DNA of 64,000 nucleotides from NCBI GenBank assembly GCA_024345305.1, contig BRON01000008.1:682001-746000 (forward strand), written 5' to 3'. Under the pieces are notes generated by a model. That model worked only from the letters and a program-made list of their open reading frames with translations, was not told the origin of the DNA and did no database searches. Made by a program: the position numbers and the translations under genes. Below are positions 58,101 through 64,000 of this stretch, piece by piece. The stretch is from Mrakia gelida (Eukaryota > Basidiomycota > Tremellomycetes > Cystofilobasidiales > Mrakiaceae). Position 1 is the stretch's first letter. Each line of letters opens with the position of its first letter.

Positions 58101-59395
58101 GTCGAGCTCGGTTGGAGCAGGAGATGGAGGACGCTGACTTGAGACTTTGTTTCGTTGTCGCAGGGCTCTGGACTTCCTTTACATCAACTATCGACCACCA
58201 CCGACGATCGCTGTTCTTTTCCCAGCCCACATTCTTGAGAAGTGAGCCTGAACGTTCGAACGAGGCAGCTTGAGTTGCGAATGGAAGCTGATCCTTCGAC
58301 GCGTCTGTCAGATATCATCGGATTCAAACCTTCCTCCTCCGTCTCCTGCGAGGTGAGCTTTCTCTCCTCCTCTCCTTCTTCCTCGGGACCCTCTAGCTTA
58401 CTCCTCTCCTCCTCCCATCTCGTCAACCCAGTCGAAACCGTCGCCCGCTCCCTCTACGCCTCAACAACGCGTCCCAACTCCAAGATCTTCCTCGACAACC
58501 CCCAAGCTCGCTCCCTCCTCTTCTCCCTCCGAATCCGAATCTCCCACTTCATCAACGCCTTCGCCGGATACACCTTCGACACCGCGATCGGTCGAAACTG
58601 GAGAATCTTCATCCGTCGGCTCGAACGACTCAGAACTCAATCGCAGTCGAGTCGGACGTTCGAGGAGAGGAAGGATCGACCTGCGACGGAGCATCTCGAA
58701 GGCGAGAACGAGGATGAGGAGGAGGAGATGGAGATGGGTGAAGGAGGAGGAGCTGAGCTGAAGGATATCTTTGCTCTCGTCTCGTATCACGAAACGGTGT
58801 TGGATCGGATCTTATCGTCGTGTTTCCTTGGGACGGATCGTGAGTCTCGCGCTTCGTTCTCTTCTTCGTCCTCGTTCTTCGATGATGACGCTGACCTTTG
58901 CCTCTTCGTCTTCTTTGCATCCTTAGAACAAGCTCTCCAAAGGGTCCTGACGCGCTGCTTTACTGTCGTTCTCGCGTTCGGAAAGCTCGTTCGAGATCTG
59001 CAGATGGACGAGCTCGACGACGAGGATGCTCTTCCTTTGCTCGAGAAGCTTCACTCCAACTTCGAGGTGCGTTCACCAACCCCTGCTCGGCCCTCTCTTC
59101 TCTCTTTGTTCGAAAGCTCACACTCTCTTTCTCTCTCCCTTGCCTCCTCCCTCCCAACCAGACCTCCTCGAACAAGTTCACCTACGCCGTCAGCGCTCTC
59201 GAATCAAGAGGAACCGCCACCTCCGAGGCTTCCGAGCTCCTAGCTACTCTGCAAGGGGAGGATCAAGATCTGCTCGCTTTGATCTCGGGCGAGGAGAAGG
59301 GAAAGGGAGCAGGTCTCGCGGATTTGGTGTTGAGGCTCGACTTCAAGGGAGTCGTTTCGGATCGGCACGACCTCAGGAGGAGCAGGAAGAAGTGA
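55116..59395 (+). CDS. Gamma-tubulin complex component (GCP family, GCP5/GCP6-like)
   Basis: Many exons, starting 55116-55134, 55219-55463, 55561-55655; stop at 59395 after LRRSRKK. The N-terminal part has SLFSIPALGDALTDPIISNL and SYRxFVRPFLETGTYLVRL-type helices. The Spc97/Spc98 domain shows as LLSRIYCHLTSHVHAGSSIH, ALAWILDRTSVTWLDKV, AGRSLRLLRQARPDHPL, then LLSYGSLVSQSLLSIYLLDL with LNLLAHLEILNRFLLLSD, LDFLYINYRPPPTIAVLFP, and the C-terminal gamma-tubulin-binding part (FVNAF-like HFINAFAGYTFDTAIG, YHETVLDRILSSCFLG). GCP proteins form the ring that nucleates microtubules at the spindle pole body. The large insertion between the two halves (about 57100-58000) points to GCP5/GCP6 and not GCP2/GCP3, but that is uncertain. 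One exon near 57060 can be read in two frames. Confidence 0.78.
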
Positions 59396-59647
59396 GCGAG
59401 GAAGGGAGGTGTTGATTTAACGAATGTGATATTACGTAGACTGTTATGAACGATACTAAGTCCGAGTGTGTGTATATTGGTGGTAGCGAGCGTGGGTGGT
59501 GCGATGAAACGAAAGAAGGGAAAGAGAACGAGCGAGTCGAAACGGAGGGAGGGAGGGAGAGTGAGAGGTTTAGAACGATCCAGTGAGCTTGGTGTCGAAA
59601 CTGTTCTGACCGATGATGACGGTGATCTTGCCGTCGGTGGGTCGAGT

Positions 59648-62600
59648 TCATTTCTGAGAAGAGGAGGAAGAAGAGAGGTCAGGGACGCGTCTCGATCGGT
59701 CGACGAGCGTTCGAAGGGGATGGGTCGACTCACCTGCTTGACGACGTTCCAGTACGAGATGTCGTGCAAGGTGAGGTTGATGGTGACGCAGGTTGAGGCT
59801 CCGGGGGCGATGAGGACTTTCTCGAATCCACGGAGAACACGAGGGTGGAGGAAGGGAAATAAAATTGAAACGAAAGAAGCGACGAGTCAGCAAGACGCGG
59901 TTGAGACGTTCAAAGCTCGATAGAAGGGTACGAACAGGCTCCTGAGCGGAAGAGGGGAACTGAAGGTAGACTTGAGGGATCTGTGGAAGGAAAGAGGAAT
60001 CTTGGTCAGAGAAAGTTCGGACGAGAAGAACGAAATGAACGTCGAGGGACGACTCACCTCGTTTCCGGCAACTTTTCCCGTGTTCTTGACGGTGAACTGG
60101 ATTTGAGTATCGTCGTGGTGGAGGCTGAGTATATAAGAACGAGTCAGCAAGGCTTTCACGCTCTCGAGAAAGGGCGGAAGGAACGAACGAGGGAAGAAGG
60201 GAGGCGCCGATGAGAGTTCCCGCCTTCGACGCGACGTAGGACTTCTGTTCGGCCAGATCAGCAGCTGAGGAGACCAATTCGGTGATCTTGAGTCCGGAGT
60301 AGGAGAAGGTGGTGTAGGAGAGACCAAAGCCGAAAGGGTACCTCGGAGTGATGGATTTGGCGAGGAAGTGACTGGATTGAAACGGCTCGAGTCGATTCAG
60401 CTTCGCTCGGGCTTTTCTCTTCTCTCCTCGTCACTTCTGTGAAGAGCTCACCGGTAATCAACGAATACTCCCTCGTCGTAGTCTGTGAAATGCGAGGTGC
60501 AGGTCAGTACAGAAACCGAGGGTGTCTCTGCAGAGAAGAACGAACCGTGCTGAGGGTTCAGAACCGACGCGTCGGAGATCACGATGTCGGAAGGGTAGTC
60601 GCTGGACTTCTTGGCGATGGTGTAGGGAAGACGCTGCGAAAGAAGATGAGGTGAGCTATAGTCTCGCTCGAAGCGATAAAAGAGACGAAAGAGACGAGGA
60701 CTCACTCCTGAAGGGTTGACAGCGCCGAAGAGAACGCCGACGAGTGAATTCCCGCTCTCCTGCCCTGGAAGTCCAGCCTGAGAGATCGCGCGAAGGTTAG
60801 CGGCAGTCAAACGGAAGAATCTAAGGAGAGGGTATTCACCCAGACGACGGCGGTCACGTTCGAGTTCTAAGACAAGAGGAGGAACGATAATCAGTCGAGG
60901 AATCATCTCGCGAGCTTGCGAGGATGACCACGACCAAACTCACTTCGATCCACTTCTCCATATCGATCTGACCGACTGAGTGGACGACGACGATCGTGTT
61001 CTTGTTGACCGAGGCGACAGCAGAAACGAGGTTGTCTCCGTTCAGCCACGCGCTGAGAGAAGAGGCGGAACGAAAGTCAGTCGAAGGAGTGGTCGAAGGC
61101 GAGTCGGGAGATGGAGAGAATGAGATAGACAAACCTGATGTTGTTACGATCTCCGACGTTGTTGTCGACCGTGGCGATCTCTTCTCCCGAGTCAGAGTTG
61201 ATGACTGCAGAAGAAACAAGAGAGAAGTGTCAGTTTCTCGTCCCGCGAAGATCGAAGTCGCGAACGCGACTCGAAAAGAAAACTCACAGACGAGAGCGAC
61301 AGCCTTGTCCCGAGCAGCGTTCTTGGCTCCCTCGAGATCCCAGTTGTTGCGGTGCTCAGCGATGTAGTAGGTTCCAGATCCAGAGACCTTGGCCTTGATG
61401 GCTTGGAGAGGATCGATGAGGTAAGGGAACCTAGAAAACGAAGGACGAGTCGCGTTGAGCAAAGAACGAGGACGCGAAGGAAGAGAGACGACGAGATCGA
61501 GACTCACGAGTTTCCACCACTCCCCCAACCGACAGCGAGCGTCCCGTCAACACCTGCGTGAAGCGTGAACTCCGAGAGCGAGGCCGGTGCGAAGGCGTCG
61601 TCTCCGATGACGGCCATGTTGGCGGGTTTCGAGAGAGGAAGAGCTGAGTTAATGTTCTTGAGGAGGACGGTCGAAGCTGCTCCGACGGCTCGGACGTTCT
61701 TGTAGTAATCGCCTTGGACGTTGATGTGAAGATCGGAAGCACTGTTGGGGATGAAGGAGTCTAGAAGGGCCGATCGAGCGTCAGATCTCGCTCTCAAAAC
61801 GAGATGCGAGCGCAGGACTTCGAGTTGCTCACCGGAGTTCGTCGCAGGGTAGGACTGGTCCTGTCCAGCTTTGAACCAGCTCGCGAGCACTCGGACGGCC
61901 ATATCCTGTAGAGTAGGAAGGGGGAGAAAAGGTGAGGGGAAAGAAGGAGGACGATGAGCCGATCTGCAACGCGTCGAACGAGCGTCGACTCAAAGAGCTA
62001 CGCGAACGCACCTCGACTCGGCTAAGAGGAACAGATCCGTTGTTGACGGCCGCGGTGAGGTTGGCTCCCCAGTACGACCTTCCGTCTCCGATTGTCTCCC
62101 AGCTTACACCACCGAACATGTCTTGATCGAGACCGGAAAGAGCAGAAGCGACTCCTGATTGAGCGGCAGCCCAGTCCGAGATGACAGGTCCCTGGAATCC
62201 AAGCTCAGTCTTGAGGTAGCCGTTGTTGAGCTTCGAGTCTGCGAAGAGGATGAGATGTGGTGAGCGTGGGTCAGCGAAGTCAAGACGCCGAGCGGACGCG
62301 ACGCGGGGAGATCGAACGAACTCTGGCAAGCGAACGACTGGTTGACTTTGTTGTACGAGCACATGACCTGGAGATGCAGCGATAGAGATGGTCAGAGCAG
62401 CTCGAGAGAGAAGTATTGGGTCGTGAGAGGACCAACCGAGGAGACCTCGGCTTGAACGGCTCTTTTTGGACGCGAAATCAACTGTTGGTCAGAACGAGAA
62501 GCTCAAAAACGAGTATTCGAGGGGGACGAACTTCAGGTAAGGGTGCATGTAGATCTCCATCATGGTCTTGTCGTCAATGTTCGAGGAAGCCTGCAAGAAA

Positions 62601-63996
62601 GAGGGAGAAGCGTCGGTCAGGCTCGGAACGAGATCGAGCTCGACGCGACTTTGAGGGAGAGGAAGAGAATTGACGGTGTGACGATCGTGCTCCTGCTCAC
62701 TGTAGATAGAGAGATGCAAAAGGACGGACGAGAGAGGTCAGCCCATGGACTCCTCGAAGCCTGCGAAAGGTCAGAACGAGAGTGACGAACTTTCCGATGA
62801 AATGCTTGACGGCAACTTGGCATCCCTGACCGGCGGTCTGCATCCCCGTAACAGTCTCGAAAGTGGCGATCCCGTTGAGGTAAGGGCTTCGGAGCGTTCA
62901 GAAAAGGGAGGAAGCGATCAGTCGAGACGCGTCGAGAACTTGAGCGAACGAGAGAGCGACGCCGAGTGACTCACTCTGCACCAAAGCCTTCCCAGTTTCG
63001 ACCTCCTCGAGGAGACCTGGACATTCCGAGAGATGGTCCCAGAGCAACGTTCGCCTGCGAAAGAGGGAGGCGAAGAAGGAGCTCAGCTAAACGCACGAGT
63101 CGACGCGTCCGAAACGAGATGATCTATCGAAACTCACGCCCTTCTGCCTGAACTCAGAACCCATCGCGAGACCTCGTGCTCGAATGAGAGCTCGATCGAA
63201 ACTGAAGAGCAGAGGAAGGCGAGAGATGAAGTCAGCGCGAAGGTCAAACGAAGACGCGACTCACTCCGATGGCTCGAGTCGTTCTACGAAGGACTCGAAC
63301 CGCCCACCGGCGACGACTCACGTAGAAGCGGTGTTAATACCAGAGCTGAACGCGGTCGTGAAGTCGGCGAGAGCGATTCCAGTCGGTGAATCTGACCGAC
63401 GACGAGTGAGACCGAGGGAAGGAGGTCAGTGAAACGCGCGAGCTCTCGTCGGTTTCGCAGGCCGATCGGTACAAACCTGCGTAGCAAAGGCCAGGGAACC
63501 CAACCGAAGGTATAGCGTTGATGTTTCCAGCGCAGAGTCTGGAAAGAGGGCGAGGCGAGAGGGGAGGAGATCGGGGAAAGAAGGTGGGTCAGCGACGAAG
63601 GAACGAAACAGGAGAGGTGAGCGAAAGTTCCTTCATCTTTTCAAGATCGGGGTCTCTAGACACTCACCCAGGTGGTCCATAGCCTCGTCCAGTCGCAAGA
63701 ATGACGAACTCCTCGAGACCCCAGCCAGGTTTGGCGATCTCAGCTCTCGCTTTGGCGACGGCAGCAGCCCACCCTCCGCTTCCTCGGGTCTCAGCTGCAT
63801 CAGAGAGAAGCAGAGCAGGATAAGCCGAGCTCTAAAAGGTCCACGCCAAAGAGAGACCAGACGTACGAGTAGGGTAAACGGGGGGAGAGAAGGAGTTGGT
63901 GAGAGCAGACCTCGAAGAAAGGGAGCTCGGAGACCGCTCTTGAAGAGAAGCAGCCTCAACCGAAGCAACGACGAGGAGGAGACCGATGAAAATCAT
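59648..63996 (-). CDS. Secreted GH3 beta-glucosidase, last exon truncated by TGA
   Basis: Complement, roughly 20 exons. The start MIFIGLLLVVASVEAASLQE is a signal peptide; an earlier start right of the window cannot be excluded. GH3 sequence follows: GWAAAVAKARAEIAKPGWGL, LCAGNINAIPSVGFPGLC, DSPTGIALADFTTAFSSGIN, NVALGPSLG, SNIDDKTMMEIYMHPYLK, VMCSYNKVNQSFACQ, and GFQGPVISDWAAAQSG with the SDW nucleophile Asp. The C-terminal GH3 domain (VLLKNINSALPLSKPANMAV, IVVVHSVGQIDMEKWIE) and fibronectin-III-like end (TPRYPFGFGLSYTTF, VTINLTLHDISYWNVVKQ) are also present. After VVKQ the last exon reads K then TGA (59648-59650), where homologues have Trp; the frame continues TRPTDGKITVIIGQNSFDTK to LTGSF and TAA at 59570-59572. 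The role is hydrolysis of beta-glucosides or oligosaccharides outside the cell. Loss of the last 25 residues may or may not inactivate it. Confidence 0.85.
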
Positions 63997-64000
63997 CACG

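Noticed and set aside
1..64000. Codon reassignment as explanation for the internal stops
   Set aside because: TGA, TAA and TAG all serve as normal terminators in neighbouring genes (for example LTO1 TGA, eS8 TAG, GH3 extension TAA).
1..64000. tRNA genes and CRISPR-like arrays
   Set aside because: Frequent GTTCG strings recall T-loops but none sits in a cloverleaf-compatible context; no spaced direct repeats of CRISPR type were seen, and the window is eukaryotic.

Overview
The window is nuclear DNA of a fungus. The genes are eukaryotic and dense with introns: most introns are 50-90 nt, carry a CTGAC-type branch site 15-45 nt before a CAG acceptor, and have GTGAGT, GTNNGT or GTTCGT donors. The base composition is moderately GC-rich and coding sequence favours CGA (Arg) and GGA (Gly). 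Many introns, a complex I subunit, short intergenic spaces and the protein resemblances fit a basidiomycete yeast or smut-like fungus. My best guess is Pucciniomycotina/Microbotryomycetes, but that placement is inference from style and not from a marker gene. I see no rRNA, convincing tRNA, CRISPR array or intact transposon.

Layout, left to right: 3' part of LTO1 (+); a mitochondrial-type orphan (-); a large homeobox transcription factor (+); a 2-kb stretch with at most one doubtful small gene; ribosomal protein eS8 (+); a MYND-finger protein (-); an OCA-type pseudophosphatase (-) divergent from TFIIH subunit TFB1 (+); an eIF4G-like MIF4G/MA3 gene broken by one in-frame TAA (+); SNF5/SMARCB1 (-) divergent from proteasome chaperone POC4/PSMG4 (+); a tandem pair of secreted, probably GPI-anchored paralogues (+,+); the PTS1 receptor PEX5 (-) divergent from a one-TM orphan (+); a TM plus coiled-coil protein (+); the roughly 15-kb TOM1/HUWE1 HECT ubiquitin ligase (+); a complex I NDUFB3-like subunit (-); the DEAD-box helicase DBP9 (-); PAM16/TIM16 (-) divergent from a gamma-tubulin complex component (+); and a secreted GH3 beta-glucosidase (-) whose last exon has TGA where the family has Trp.

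Most of this is housekeeping: transcription (TFB1, SNF5, homeobox), ribosomes and translation (eS8, DBP9, LTO1, eIF4G-like), proteolysis (POC4, TOM1) and organelles (PAM16, NDUFB3, PEX5). Gene order does not look like a pathway cluster. Four pairs share very short divergent promoters (112-252 bp).

The observations most worth following are: (i) a palindromic octamer GACGCGTC that recurs about 27 times, about 22 of them inside introns; (ii) the tandem secreted pair with a conserved 9-nt microexon and near-identical exon lengths; (iii) two otherwise intact genes that each carry a single stop codon at a conserved aromatic position; (iv) a large class of GTTCGT donors; (v) CGA as the leading Arg codon even in the eS8 gene. 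Exon borders were worked out by hand from frame and splice signals and may be off by a base or two, especially in the largest genes.
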